A stretch of 64,000 nt of DNA from Pseudomonas lundensis (lineage in GTDB: Bacteria; Pseudomonadota; Gammaproteobacteria; Pseudomonadales; Pseudomonadaceae), in contig NZ_NQKI01000021.1 of assembly GCF_002269125.1 (NCBI RefSeq), positions 1-64,000 of the forward strand, read 5' to 3'. Position 1 is the stretch's first letter. Every line of letters begins with the position of its first letter. The notes under the pieces were generated by a model, which was not told the origin of the DNA, searched no databases, and worked only from the letters and a program-made list of their open reading frames with translations. Shown here in pieces: positions 1-9,104 of the stretch. The position numbers and the translations under genes are program-made.

Positions 1-72
1 GGTAGTTCAGTCGGTTAGAATACCGGCCTGTCACGCCGGGGGTCGCGGGTTCGAGTCCCGTCCGCTGCGCCA
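1..72 (+). tRNA. tRNA-Asp (GTC), 5' end cut by window
   Basis: Identical over its visible length to the complete copy at 174-250, with anticodon GTC in a cloverleaf and an encoded 3' CCA. The first five bases (GCAGC) of the acceptor stem lie before the window. The two copies form a tandem pair with a period of about 178 bp, as usual for a duplicated tRNA-Asp in Pseudomonas. Confidence 0.95.
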
Positions 73-80
73 TATTTGTA

Positions 81-165
81 CAAGTCAGGCCAGCCTGACT
101 TGCGATTGAAAAGCACCGAAGCTGTTCAATCAACGATTTCAAAGTTTCAAACGGACGCAAGTCCG
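81..165 (+). repeat. two hairpins in the tRNA-Asp spacer
   Basis: The spacer between the two tRNA genes contains a near-perfect palindrome at 81-102 (arms CAAGTCAGGC and GCCTGACTTG with two bases between). A second stem-loop at 152-165 has arms CGGAC and GTCCG closing a GCAA (GNRA-type) tetraloop, nine bases before the second tRNA. There is no T tract, so neither is a classical terminator. They may act in processing of the co-transcribed tRNA precursor; that is inference. Confidence 0.5.
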
Positions 166-173
166 AGCGATAC

Positions 174-250
174 GCAGCGGTAGTTCAGTCGGTTAGAATA
201 CCGGCCTGTCACGCCGGGGGTCGCGGGTTCGAGTCCCGTCCGCTGCGCCA
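174..250 (+). tRNA. tRNA-Asp (GTC)
   Basis: A 77-nt cloverleaf: acceptor stem GCAGCGG pairs with CCGCTGC, the anticodon loop reads CTGTCAC with anticodon GTC, and the T arm contains GGTTCGAGTCC. The 3' CCA is encoded at 248-250. It decodes aspartate codons GAC and GAU. It follows a second identical copy and is followed by a rho-independent terminator at 291-316. Confidence 0.98.
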
Positions 251-290
251 TATCTGTTTCTGAGCCCTTGAACTCTCAGAAGCTACAAAG

Positions 291-316
291 AAAGCGACCT
301 CAGGGTCGCTTTTTTT
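291..316 (+). terminator. rho-independent terminator after tRNA-Asp pair
   Basis: Arms AAAGCGACC (291-299) and GGTCGCTTT (304-312) enclose a four-base loop, and the T run extends to 316. This is a standard intrinsic terminator closing the tRNA transcript. Confidence 0.9.
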
Positions 317-787
317 GTGCCTGAATTTTACCTCTCTGTCAGTTTTGCCTCGCGACCGTCTTCTCACGCAAATGGCGTCCCTGTGTGCGTTGGCACGCTC
401 CTTTTTTGGAATATTAACTATTCGTTTGGATTGTAAGGCTCTAGCTCGATACTCTCCTGGTTACGTCATTTTTCCAGCGCGTGCGATTTAAAATCCTAAG
501 TCAGGCGCAAGTCGTCAAAAAAACGACGCTTATTCCCGATGGCGATAAAAAATCAAATTGGACTGCTCAATATTGGATCCATAGGATTGCCCGCAATTGG
601 TGCGCAGTGCTGTCTCCGATTAATGAGTAACGGGTCGTAAAACGTTGTCGCTGATGTGTGACGAACCAAACGTTAATGCCCCTGACTCGATTAACTGGCG
701 TGCTCCTCATCATCATGTTTGAGAGTACCGAAGCGGCCGCACTGCAATAACTGCCCTGGATTCGGTCATTAAGGTCAAACGTCATTT
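317..787 (+). promoter_or_regulatory. pel operon upstream region with candidate FleQ box
   Basis: This 471-bp stretch has no convincing gene and is more AT-rich than its surroundings. At 514-527 the sequence GTCAAAAAAACGAC matches 11 of 14 positions of the FleQ-box consensus as I recall it from the P. aeruginosa pel promoter (GTCAATAAATTGAC). It sits inside an inverted repeat, GTCGT (511-515) and ACGAC (523-527). A weaker resemblance lies near 766-779. In P. aeruginosa FleQ switches pel on and off with c-di-GMP, so the same control is plausible here. No clear -35/-10 pair was found. The Shine-Dalgarno before pelA is weak (AAGG about 12 nt upstream). Confidence 0.45.
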
Positions 788-3598
788 ATGGAGCACAAGT
801 TTCGCAGGAGGCGTGCGTGTACCGTCGCTTTGCGCCTGTTCGCAGCGTTTTCACTGTACCTCTCCGGCACCGCCAGTCATGCGGCTGAACCTGCGCCTCG
901 CAGTGTGGCGTTTTGGTACGCAGACAATCCCCCCTTGCAAGAGCTGGCACAGTTTGAGTGGGCGGTTGTTGAGTCCGGCCACCTGTCCACTGCAGACGTT
1001 GCCCGAATTCGTCAATTAGGCAGTCAGCCGTTTGCGTATTTGTCCGTGGGCGAGTTTGATGGCGATCGCAATACACTGATTGAGTCAGAGCTGGATAAAG
1101 GCGCCAGTTCTAAACGTAACAAGGCTTGGAACAGCCAGGTGATGGACCTGGCGTCACCGCAATGGCGCAATCATCTGTTCAAACGCGCGCATGAACTGCA
1201 GGCGCAGGGTTACGCCGGGCTGTTTCTCGACACGCTGGACAGCTTTCAACTGCTGCCGGAATCGGCATGGCCCGGTCAGCAAACAGCACTGGCCAGTTTT
1301 CTGCGCGAACTGCACACCCGCGAACCGCAGCTGAAGCTGTTCTTTAACCGCGGTTTTGAAGTGTTGCCTGAGCTGGACGGTGTGGCCGCCGCCGTGGCAG
1401 TCGAGTCGATTCACGCAGGGTGGGACGCCGGTGCCAAACGCTATCGGCCTGTCTCACAAGCCGACCGTGAGTGGCTGGAGACTCGTCTCAAACCTCTGCG
1501 GGACAAAGGCATGCCGCTGGTAGCCATTGATTACCTGCCGCCGAGCCAACGAGAACAGGCGCGCAAACTGGCCCGTCAATTACGCGATGAAGGCTTTATC
1601 CCGTTCGTGACCACCCCGGACCTCGACTACCTGGGTGTCAGTACCCTTGAAGTCCAGCCGCGCCGGATCGCCATGTTGTATGACCCGCGTGAAGGGGACC
1701 TTACGGTTAACGCCGGGCATGTGATGCTCGGTGGCTTGCTCGAGTACCTGGGCTACCGGATTGACTATTTCCCGGTCGATCAACCGCTCCCTGCCCATCG
1801 GCTCAAGGGCGTGTATGCCGGTGTGGTGAGCTGGATGAACACGGGCCCGCCGCAAGATGCACAGCATTTCAATGCCTGGATCAACCAACGCCTGGATGAA
1901 GACGTGCCACTGGTGTTCCTGGCCGGCATGCCGATTGAGAACGCCGTCCTCCTTAAACGCCTCGGTTTGCACCCGTCAGTGCAGAGTGCTCCGACGTCAC
2001 TCACGTTGCTGTCGCAAGACGCGTCGTTGATCGGCGGTTTCGAAGCGCCATTAATGCTGCGCACCCGCGAACTGACGCCCCTGTCGATATTGCCGGGCGG
2101 CCCGAAACCCGGTCTGTTGCTGGCCGATGAGAAGGGCAATGAATTTGCGCCGGTTGCCATTGGCCAGTGGGGCGGCATGGCAATGGCGCCGTATTTGGTG
2201 GAATCCAATGGCGAAGCCAGCCGCTGGATCATTGATCCGTTCGTGTTTATTCAACGTGCGTTGCGCCTTCCCCTGCAACCGCATCCTGACACCACCACGG
2301 AAAACGGCCGACGCATTGCGACCGTGCACATCGACGGTGACGGTTTTCCGTCCCGCGCAGAGATCCGTGGCACGCCCTACGCAGGGCAGTCTGTGCTGGA
2401 CCTGTTTATCAAGCCTTATCCGTTCCTGACGTCGGTGTCGATCATTGAAGGGGAAATCTCCCCTCGCGGCATGTTCCCGTTTTTGGCCAAAGAACTGGAA
2501 CCGATTGCACGCACCTTGTTTGCCAACCCCAAAGTCGAGGTGGCCACCCATACCTTCAGCCACCCATTCTTCATGCAGCCGGAAAAAGCCATGAAAGAAG
2601 AGGGCTTCCATCCCGAATATGGCCTGAACATGAAAATTGCGGGGTACAACAAGATCGACTTTCGTCGCGAAGTGTTTGGTTCACGGGACTACATCAACAA
2701 CAACCTGACCACCCCGCAGAAGCCGGTAAAGATGATTTTCTGGCCCGGCGATGCGTTACCGGACGAAGCCACCCTCCAGTACGCCTATGAAGCCGGCCTG
2801 CAAAATGTGAACGGCGGCACCACCATCATCACCCACGCCAACCCGTCACTGACCGGGCTCTCGCCGCTATTGCGACCCACCGCGGGCGGCTTGCAGATCT
2901 ATGCCCCGATCATTAACGAAAACATGTACACCAACCTGTGGAAGGGGCCGTTCTACGGCTTTCGCGATGTTATCGACACCTTTGAGCTGACTGACAACCC
3001 GCGCCGTTTGCGGGGCTTGCACCTGTATTACCACTTCTATTCCGGCACCAAGCAGGCATCGATCAAGGTCATGGATGATATCTACGCCTTCATGATCAAG
3101 CAGCAGCCGATCTCATTGTGGATGAGTGACTACCTGCCACGGGTGCGCGGCCTGTATGAATCCAGCCTGGCGCGTACCGCCGATGGTGACTGGCAAGTAC
3201 TCGGGATGAACGCTTTGCGCACCTTGCGTATTGACCCGCAGATGGGCTGGCCTGACTTGACTCGCTCTACAGGTGTTGCCGGGGTGCGCGACCTGCCGCA
3301 AGGCCGGTATGTCCATTTGAGCAGCGATCGCGCGTTGCTCGCCCTGCGCCCGGATCGCGACCCACGGCCGGCATTGGAGGAGGCCAACGTGCCGCTCCAG
3401 GCCTGGCGGTTTGAGAATGACGGTCGCGTCACCTTTGCAATGGCCGGGGAGTTTGAGGTGCAGTTTTCAGTACGGGCCGCTGGGCCGTGCCATGTTGAAA
3501 TCAACGGGCAGCGCTATTCCCCGCGTGCGGAAAATGGCCTGTGGTTCTTTAAATTGCCAATGAAGCAGGTGAGTGATGCCCAACTCCTCTGCCAGTAA
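788..3598 (+). CDS. pelA: PelA, periplasmic Pel polysaccharide hydrolase/deacetylase
   Basis: PelA processes the Pel exopolysaccharide (a GalNAc/galactosamine-rich polymer) in the periplasm, cleaving it and removing acetyl groups before export. The 936-residue product begins with a basic N-terminus and hydrophobic signal segment ending near SHA-AE. An N-terminal TIM-barrel glycoside-hydrolase domain (about residues 40-290) carries a VESIH segment typical of the GH166-type active site. The C-terminal half holds the deacetylase domain, with HIDGDGF (H514, D516, D518) and the metal-binding HTFSH motif (H588 and H592). Length is close to P. aeruginosa PelA (948 as recalled). It is the first gene of the pel operon and overlaps pelB by 23 nt. 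The start ATG is the only in-frame choice with a leader peptide, though its ribosome site is weak. Confidence 0.95.
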   Translation: MEHKFRRRRACTVALRLFAAFSLYLSGTASHAAEPAPRSVAFWYADNPPLQELAQFEWAVVESGHLSTADVARIRQLGSQPFAYLSVGEFDGDRNTLIESELDKGASSKRNKAWNSQVMDLASPQWRNHLFKRAHELQAQGYAGLFLDTLDSFQLLPESAWPGQQTALASFLRELHTREPQLKLFFNRGFEVLPELDGVAAAVAVESIHAGWDAGAKRYRPVSQADREWLETRLKPLRDKGMPLVAIDYLPPSQREQARKLARQLRDEGFIPFVTTPDLDYLGVSTLEVQPRRIAMLYDPREGDLTVNAGHVMLGGLLEYLGYRIDYFPVDQPLPAHRLKGVYAGVVSWMNTGPPQDAQHFNAWINQRLDEDVPLVFLAGMPIENAVLLKRLGLHPSVQSAPTSLTLLSQDASLIGGFEAPLMLRTRELTPLSILPGGPKPGLLLADEKGNEFAPVAIGQWGGMAMAPYLVESNGEASRWIIDPFVFIQRALRLPLQPHPDTTTENGRRIATVHIDGDGFPSRAEIRGTPYAGQSVLDLFIKPYPFLTSVSIIEGEISPRGMFPFLAKELEPIARTLFANPKVEVATHTFSHPFFMQPEKAMKEEGFHPEYGLNMKIAGYNKIDFRREVFGSRDYINNNLTTPQKPVKMIFWPGDALPDEATLQYAYEAGLQNVNGGTTIITHANPSLTGLSPLLRPTAGGLQIYAPIINENMYTNLWKGPFYGFRDVIDTFELTDNPRRLRGLHLYYHFYSGTKQASIKVMDDIYAFMIKQQPISLWMSDYLPRVRGLYESSLARTADGDWQVLGMNALRTLRIDPQMGWPDLTRSTGVAGVRDLPQGRYVHLSSDRALLALRPDRDPRPALEEANVPLQAWRFENDGRVTFAMAGEFEVQFSVRAAGPCHVEINGQRYSPRAENGLWFFKLPMKQVSDAQLLCQ

Positions 3599-6500
3599 GA
3601 AAACCCGGCTGCTCAATCCGTGGGCGCAGGGTGTGGTGGCCGTGGCGGTCGGCGGACTGCTGTGGCTGACCTTTGAACAAGAAAGCGTCTTCCTCCCGGA
3701 TGACCGTCAGCCAGATGCAGTCTCGGCCAACTATGCGGAACTGCTGCTCACCGCGCACCCGCAAGACGATGCGTTGCGCATCAAGCTGCTGGACCTGCTG
3801 ATTACCCTGGGCGAGTACTCCAGGGCCCGCAAACATTTGAGTCAATGGCCGCAGCCCAACGCCACGGTCGCCCGCTTGTACGGGTTGCAGCTCGATCAAT
3901 TGGCGTTGCCCAAGGATGCCGATGCCCGTGCCCGCACCGTGCTGGTCGAACGCCTCAGCACACTGGATCGCGCTCAGTTGCCGATTGCTGCACTGGAACG
4001 TATGGCGCAGTTGCTGTTAGTGCTGCAAGCCCCGGGCCTGGCGGGGCAATGTTATGCCGAGCTGGCCGAGCGTGACCCGGCCCGGCGCCTGACGTGGTTA
4101 AGCAGTGCCGCGCAATGGTCGATGGCAGGTGGACAGCCGGGCCGTGCCGCTGACGTGTACCTGCAACTGGAAGCGTCCAGCAGCACGCCCGAGCAGCACA
4201 AACACTACCTGCGGCAAGCATTCGATGCCTTGATTGCCGCAGATCGAGGGGCTGAAGCGGCGGCGTTGTTAAGCCGGCAAGTGGCGCTCCTCAATGACCC
4301 TGACAGCGACCCGCATTGGTTGGAGCAAGGTGTTGAAACCGCGATCGCCCATGACCAGTTGCACCAAGCCGAAGTGTTGTTACAGCAGTGGCGGACCTTG
4401 CAACCCGGCAACCTTGAGGCTTTACGCAAGGAGTTCCGATTGCGGCTGGCGTTTGGCGATCAGGACGGCGCCTGGACCGTGGGGCAAGAACTGTTGCAGA
4501 TCGAAGCGGGCGATGCTGCCTTTCTTGAACAAATGGCCCGACTGGGCGAGTGGAAGGGCGATAACTATCAGGCGCTGGATTACTGGATGGCCTACCTCAA
4601 GCTGCAGGATGACCCGGCGGCGTATGAGCATGCCTGGCGCTTGTCGATTCAGTTGTTTGATTTCGATCATGGCATCCCGTTGCTCACCAGCCTCCTGGAG
4701 ACACGCAGCCTGACCGGGCCCGAGCTGGATGCGCTGGTGTTTGCCCACGAACAGCGTGGCACGCCGCAACTGGCCGAAGCCGTGCTGCGCGCCAGCTTGA
4801 AAAAATACCCTGAACAGCGTCTGGCCTGGGTGCGTCTGAGCCAGAACCTGGAAAACACCGAGCAATACCCGGCCAAGACCGTGGTCATGCAGGCAATGGC
4901 GCAACATTTTCCGCTCACCGTCACCGAGCGTGTGGACTGGGCCGGGTCGCACCTGAGGTTTTTTGATACCCAAGGGGCGTGGAACGTACTGGACATTGAT
5001 AACCGGGACATTCAAGACCCCGATTATTGGGAGCTGCGGGCGGCACTGGCGTGGGAACTGGAGCGTGACGATGACTTGCAGCCGGCACTTGAACGGTTAC
5101 TGGCGATCAAGGGTTCGTTGAATTACGGCGAAGAGGAGCAATTGGCCAACCTGTACCGCAAGCGTGCGCCGCAAAAGGCATTGGCGCTGATGATTGCGAG
5201 CTGGAACAAAACCCATAACCCGCAGCGTCTGGTCGTGGCCTTGCAAGTGGCGCAGGAACTGCAGGACTGGGCTCAAGTCAGTGTTTTGCTCGACAGTGCG
5301 CAGGCATGGCAGCAGGCCAACGAACAGGAGCAAGTACTGGCGGCCCGCGCTGCTTTGGCCGTGCATGAGCAACGCTTCGTCGATGCCGAGCGTCTGCTCA
5401 AGCAGGGCTTGGCGCGTTACGACGATGACAACCTGTTTCGCGAGCGCTTGCTGTGGTTGTACATCGATCAGGGGCGTACGGCAGAGATCGGCCCGTTGTT
5501 GCAAAAATGGCGGGCGCGGGCGCGTAACGACAACCTGCTGTGGCTGCCGTTCGCCAGTGCCAGCCAGATGGTTGGGCGCACCAGTGAGTCGTTGGCCTGG
5601 TATCGCCTGTACCTCAAGGCCAATCCCCAAGACTGGCTGGTGCAGGCGGGCTATGCCGATGCGCTGGAAGCAGCCGGTTCGTTGGCAGCGGCGCAACGCT
5701 TGCGCCTGCAGTTGACCCGCACCGTGGACCTGCAACCGGGGATTGAATCCTCTCAACGGTATGCCATGTGGCTGCGACTGCTGGCCAGCAGTTATTCGGC
5801 GCGTCTGGCGCAGAACAAGGCATTGCAATGGCAGGACGGCTCGCCCGCCATGTTGCAACTGTGGTTCGAACGCCTGCTGGCGCGGCTGGACGAAACCAAT
5901 CAATCGGCCCAGAAAAACGACTGGCTGGCCTGGGCGCGCAGTCAGGGCCTAAAAGTCGACCGCTTTGAACTGATCCAGCAAGCGCTGCGTGACCGCAATC
6001 GCGACATGCTCAAGCAACTGCTGGCCAGCGGCGAACTGGACCCGGCGCAACAGGTCGAGGCCCTCAGTCAACTGGGGCATGATGGTCACGCCCTGAGCGT
6101 GGGCTTGTCGGCACTGGGAGACGAACAGTCCGCCATGATTCGCGAGCAATTGCGGCGTCAGGCGGTGGAGATCCTTGACCGCACGCCGCAAGGCATTCAG
6201 TTGCGCTGGGAGGGCAAGGATTTTGGTGGGCTGGATATTTCTGGCCCGCAACTGACGCTCGCCCGTCACCTCAATGACGACTGGTACGCCAGCCTGGTGC
6301 TGGGACAAGGCCGCTATGACAGCGATCAACTGCGTGATGGCCAATTGGGTCAGGAGCGCAATGCGTTGCTCACGTTGCGCCGCCAATTGAGTGACGGCAG
6401 CTACAGCCTGGTTGCCGACATCAGCACCCGCCAGGATCACGACCGCAACGGCTTTGGCCTGAGCCGGGCGTGGCAGTTGAGTGCAACCGATGAAATTGAA

Positions 6501-7187
6501 ACCGGTCTCGACTGGCATCGCCAGAGCGACGAAACCGGCCTGATGCGCGCTTTTGGCCAGCACGACGGGGTGTGGGTCAAGGGGCAGCATGGTTTCTCGG
6601 CGCGTGACCAGTTGAGTTGGGCACTGACGCATAACCGCTTTTCGACCCGTGCAGGCGATGCATTGGGTTCCGGTCAGGAGGCCAAGCTGGAGCTGGCCCA
6701 TACCCTGGAGTTCGAAGGCCCCAACTGGGTGGTGCGGGCCGGTGCCGACTATCAGCGCAATAGCCTTAAAAGCGCTGAGCTGAATGACCTCACGGCCTTC
6801 CTCAAACCGATTTACGAGCTAGAGCCCATCGAAGATGACGAGGGCCGTGTGACGGGTGCACGTGCCGTGGACGTTACGTCGCCGCTCACTGCCCGCGATT
6901 TGCTGCAAGCGCGTTATGGCCAAGTGTACGTCGGCAGTTCATGGCGGCGCGGCATGCCCGGCGCCTTGAACCGTACCAAGGCGCAATACACCTGGCTGGT
7001 GGACGTCACGGCAGGCTGGCAGTGGGTCGACAAGACCTTCAACTGGGGCGTGGACACAGGCCTGGGCATGGAGGTGCTAGGGGATGACGAACTGGCGTTC
7101 ACGTTCGGTTACCAGTCTTCGCCTCAGGGCGGCGCGGGCGCCGGTGGCACGCTCGGCGTGAGCTATGGCCTGCGGTTTGGGCGCTGA
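3576..7187 (+). CDS. pelB: PelB, TPR scaffold and outer-membrane porin for Pel export
   Basis: PelB links the periplasmic steps to the outer membrane: its long TPR superhelix binds PelA and its C-terminal beta-barrel exports the polymer. The 1,203-residue product has one hydrophobic segment near residues 18-33. Degenerate Ala/Leu-rich TPR repeats run to about residue 870. The last ~300 residues alternate polar and aromatic residues as in a 16-strand barrel and end in RFGR. ATG at 3576 is preferred over the GTG one codon upstream because AGGTGAG lies just before it. The start lies inside the end of pelA (23-nt overlap), which suggests translational coupling. Length agrees with P. aeruginosa PelB (about 1,190). 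Confidence 0.94.
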   Translation: MPNSSASKKTRLLNPWAQGVVAVAVGGLLWLTFEQESVFLPDDRQPDAVSANYAELLLTAHPQDDALRIKLLDLLITLGEYSRARKHLSQWPQPNATVARLYGLQLDQLALPKDADARARTVLVERLSTLDRAQLPIAALERMAQLLLVLQAPGLAGQCYAELAERDPARRLTWLSSAAQWSMAGGQPGRAADVYLQLEASSSTPEQHKHYLRQAFDALIAADRGAEAAALLSRQVALLNDPDSDPHWLEQGVETAIAHDQLHQAEVLLQQWRTLQPGNLEALRKEFRLRLAFGDQDGAWTVGQELLQIEAGDAAFLEQMARLGEWKGDNYQALDYWMAYLKLQDDPAAYEHAWRLSIQLFDFDHGIPLLTSLLETRSLTGPELDALVFAHEQRGTPQLAEAVLRASLKKYPEQRLAWVRLSQNLENTEQYPAKTVVMQAMAQHFPLTVTERVDWAGSHLRFFDTQGAWNVLDIDNRDIQDPDYWELRAALAWELERDDDLQPALERLLAIKGSLNYGEEEQLANLYRKRAPQKALALMIASWNKTHNPQRLVVALQVAQELQDWAQVSVLLDSAQAWQQANEQEQVLAARAALAVHEQRFVDAERLLKQGLARYDDDNLFRERLLWLYIDQGRTAEIGPLLQKWRARARNDNLLWLPFASASQMVGRTSESLAWYRLYLKANPQDWLVQAGYADALEAAGSLAAAQRLRLQLTRTVDLQPGIESSQRYAMWLRLLASSYSARLAQNKALQWQDGSPAMLQLWFERLLARLDETNQSAQKNDWLAWARSQGLKVDRFELIQQALRDRNRDMLKQLLASGELDPAQQVEALSQLGHDGHALSVGLSALGDEQSAMIREQLRRQAVEILDRTPQGIQLRWEGKDFGGLDISGPQLTLARHLNDDWYASLVLGQGRYDSDQLRDGQLGQERNALLTLRRQLSDGSYSLVADISTRQDHDRNGFGLSRAWQLSATDEIETGLDWHRQSDETGLMRAFGQHDGVWVKGQHGFSARDQLSWALTHNRFSTRAGDALGSGQEAKLELAHTLEFEGPNWVVRAGADYQRNSLKSAELNDLTAFLKPIYELEPIEDDEGRVTGARAVDVTSPLTARDLLQARYGQVYVGSSWRRGMPGALNRTKAQYTWLVDVTAGWQWVDKTFNWGVDTGLGMEVLGDDELAFTFGYQSSPQGGAGAGGTLGVSYGLRFGR

Positions 7188-7215
7188 TCAATCAATGACT
7201 ATGTGGAGAAACACG

Positions 7216-7734
7216 ATGCAAACAATCCGAAACCTGACGCTGGCCATGGGCGTGTTGCTCATCGCCGGGTGCAGCAGCTTCACCGGTAAAAGCAGCCCGA
7301 CCTTGTCTCGCAGTGCCCAATGGGGCGTGGTGCCACTGGTCAACTATTCGCAAACCCCGCAGGCGGGTGAGCGTAGCGAGCAGATCTTGCTCAGTGTGTT
7401 GAGCAACAAAGGCTTGCAACCCCAGATGTACCCGGTGGCAGAGCAGGGTGAGCAGGCCCTGCTGGACGACAACGAGCGCTTGAACGGCGCCATAGAATGG
7501 GCGCGCCAGCAGAAGCTCGATTACGTGGTAGCCGGCAGCGTCGAAGAGTGGCAGTACAAAAACGGTCTGGATGGCGAACCGGCGGTCGGGATCAGCCTGC
7601 GGGTCATCGAGCCGGCCACCGGCCGGGTGTTGTGGAGCGAAAGCGGTGCGCGTGCCGGTTGGTCCCGTGAAAGCCTGGCCGGTTCCGCACAGAAAGTGCT
7701 GCACAAACTGGTCGGCGGCCTTCGGATTGAGTAA
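7216..7734 (+). CDS. pelC: PelC, outer-membrane lipoprotein of the Pel export channel
   Basis: PelC forms a dodecameric lipoprotein ring under the PelB barrel that funnels the cationic polymer outward. The 172-residue product has a short lipoprotein signal with lipobox LIAGC, followed by a Ser-rich linker and a compact domain with the acidic/aromatic character of the family. ATG 7216 is chosen because it gives this signal peptide and is preceded by GTGGAGAA; longer in-frame starts would push the signal inside. The gene follows pelB by 28 nt and precedes pelD by 5 nt. Length equals the P. aeruginosa protein as recalled. Confidence 0.93.
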   Translation: MQTIRNLTLAMGVLLIAGCSSFTGKSSPTLSRSAQWGVVPLVNYSQTPQAGERSEQILLSVLSNKGLQPQMYPVAEQGEQALLDDNERLNGAIEWARQQKLDYVVAGSVEEWQYKNGLDGEPAVGISLRVIEPATGRVLWSESGARAGWSRESLAGSAQKVLHKLVGGLRIE

Positions 7735-7739
7735 CTGAG

Positions 7740-9104
7740 ATGAACTCCCCCCATATGGATTTCAGCCTGGCGCCCCGAGCCCAGGGCCTCGGCTCCTGGC
7801 TCGAAACGCTGGTAATCACGGCACTTGCGCTCGGCCTTGGGCTGTGGCTGACCCCTGACGATCCGCTGCAAGTGCGTGGCGAATTTCCGTGGCCGCTGCT
7901 GGCGCCGCTGCTGATCAGTGTGCGTTACGGGTTTGTGCGTGGGCTCAGCAGTGCGTGCCTGATCGTGATGGCGTTTTTCGTCCTGCGCCAACAGGGTTGG
8001 CCGTTGTACGCCGAGATTTCGCCTTCATTCATCGTCGGGGTTCTGGTCTGCACCATGGTGGTGGGCGAAGTGCGCGACTTGTGGGACCGGCGTTTGCAGC
8101 GTTTGCAGATGGCCAACAATTATCGCCAGTACCGCCTCGACGAGTTCACCCGGCACCATCAAGTGTTGCGGGTTTCCCACGACCGGCTGGAGCAACGGGT
8201 TGCGGGCAGCGATCAAAGCCTGCGCAGCTCATTGCTGGGCTTGCGTGAACGGCTGCGTACACTGCAAGGCACCCCGCAACCCTTGGCGGCTCTGGCTGAG
8301 CCGATAGTGGCGATCCTTGGCCAGTACGGTTCGTTGCGGGTGGCGGGTCTGTATCCGGTGGATGACCAGCGCCTGGTTCACGATGAACCCTTGGCAACCC
8401 TCGGTGTGATGGGTGCGCTGGCGGTGCACGACCCGCTGATCACCTTATGCCTTGAGCGCAACGAATTGGTCAGTGTGCGCAGCAACCTGACGGATAACGG
8501 GGAGCAGAGTGACTTTTCGTCGCTGCAGGTGTGCGTGCCGCTGATGGACACTGACGGGCGCTTGCTGGCGATTCTGGCTGTGCGGCAGATGCCGTTCTTC
8601 GCCTTTCAAGAGCGTACGCTGAGCTTGCTGGCGTTGTTGGCCGGGCATATCGCTGACCTGCTGAACAGTGACAGCCATAGCCTGCAACTGCCGGATGCCG
8701 ACGCACAGCATTTTGCCCAGCAACTCAAGCGTTCCTTGATTGATGTACAGCAGCACGACTTGTCAGCGTGCCTGTTCTTCTTCGAACTGACCGAACCCGA
8801 GCCGCAATTGCTCAGCTTGTTTGAACGCAGCCAGCGTGGGCTCGACCTGCAACTGAATGTGCGTAACCAACGCGACCATCAAGGGCTGCTGGTGCTGTTA
8901 CCGCTGACCAGTGCCGAGGGTGCCGAAGGTTACCTGACGCGTCTGAACACGCTGGTTCACGAACATTTCGGCCAGCAACACACCCTGCAAAGCCTTGGTG
9001 TGCGCGTATTCCCGTATACCCTGGAGCCCGCTTCCGAGCGCGGTGGCTTGCGTAACTTCCTGTTCAACGAGTGTGGCCTGAATGATCAGCAAGTGGCTAT
9101 TTAG
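7740..9104 (+). CDS. pelD: PelD, inner-membrane c-di-GMP receptor for Pel synthesis
   Basis: PelD switches on Pel polymerisation after binding c-di-GMP. The 454-residue protein has four N-terminal membrane segments (to about residue 115), a short coiled region, a GAF domain (about 150-310) and a degenerate GGDEF domain. The inhibitory-site motif used for c-di-GMP binding is intact: R366-G-L-D369, with a second arginine at R401. These positions match Arg367/Asp370/Arg402 of P. aeruginosa PelD, shifted by one. The GGDEF active-site signature is absent, so it should be a receptor and not a cyclase. The gene overlaps pelE by 23 nt. Confidence 0.94.
   Translation: MNSPHMDFSLAPRAQGLGSWLETLVITALALGLGLWLTPDDPLQVRGEFPWPLLAPLLISVRYGFVRGLSSACLIVMAFFVLRQQGWPLYAEISPSFIVGVLVCTMVVGEVRDLWDRRLQRLQMANNYRQYRLDEFTRHHQVLRVSHDRLEQRVAGSDQSLRSSLLGLRERLRTLQGTPQPLAALAEPIVAILGQYGSLRVAGLYPVDDQRLVHDEPLATLGVMGALAVHDPLITLCLERNELVSVRSNLTDNGEQSDFSSLQVCVPLMDTDGRLLAILAVRQMPFFAFQERTLSLLALLAGHIADLLNSDSHSLQLPDADAQHFAQQLKRSLIDVQQHDLSACLFFFELTEPEPQLLSLFERSQRGLDLQLNVRNQRDHQGLLVLLPLTSAEGAEGYLTRLNTLVHEHFGQQHTLQSLGVRVFPYTLEPASERGGLRNFLFNECGLNDQQVAI

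Noticed and set aside
1..250. tandem tRNA-Asp as an integration site of a mobile element
   Set aside because: No integrase, direct-repeat fragment of the tRNA end or phage gene is seen downstream; the next genes are the pel operon.
786..1076. 96-residue reading frame antisense to the start of pelA
   Set aside because: It lies wholly opposite pelA, has no ribosome site and shows no recognisable domain; a shadow of the GC-rich coding strand.
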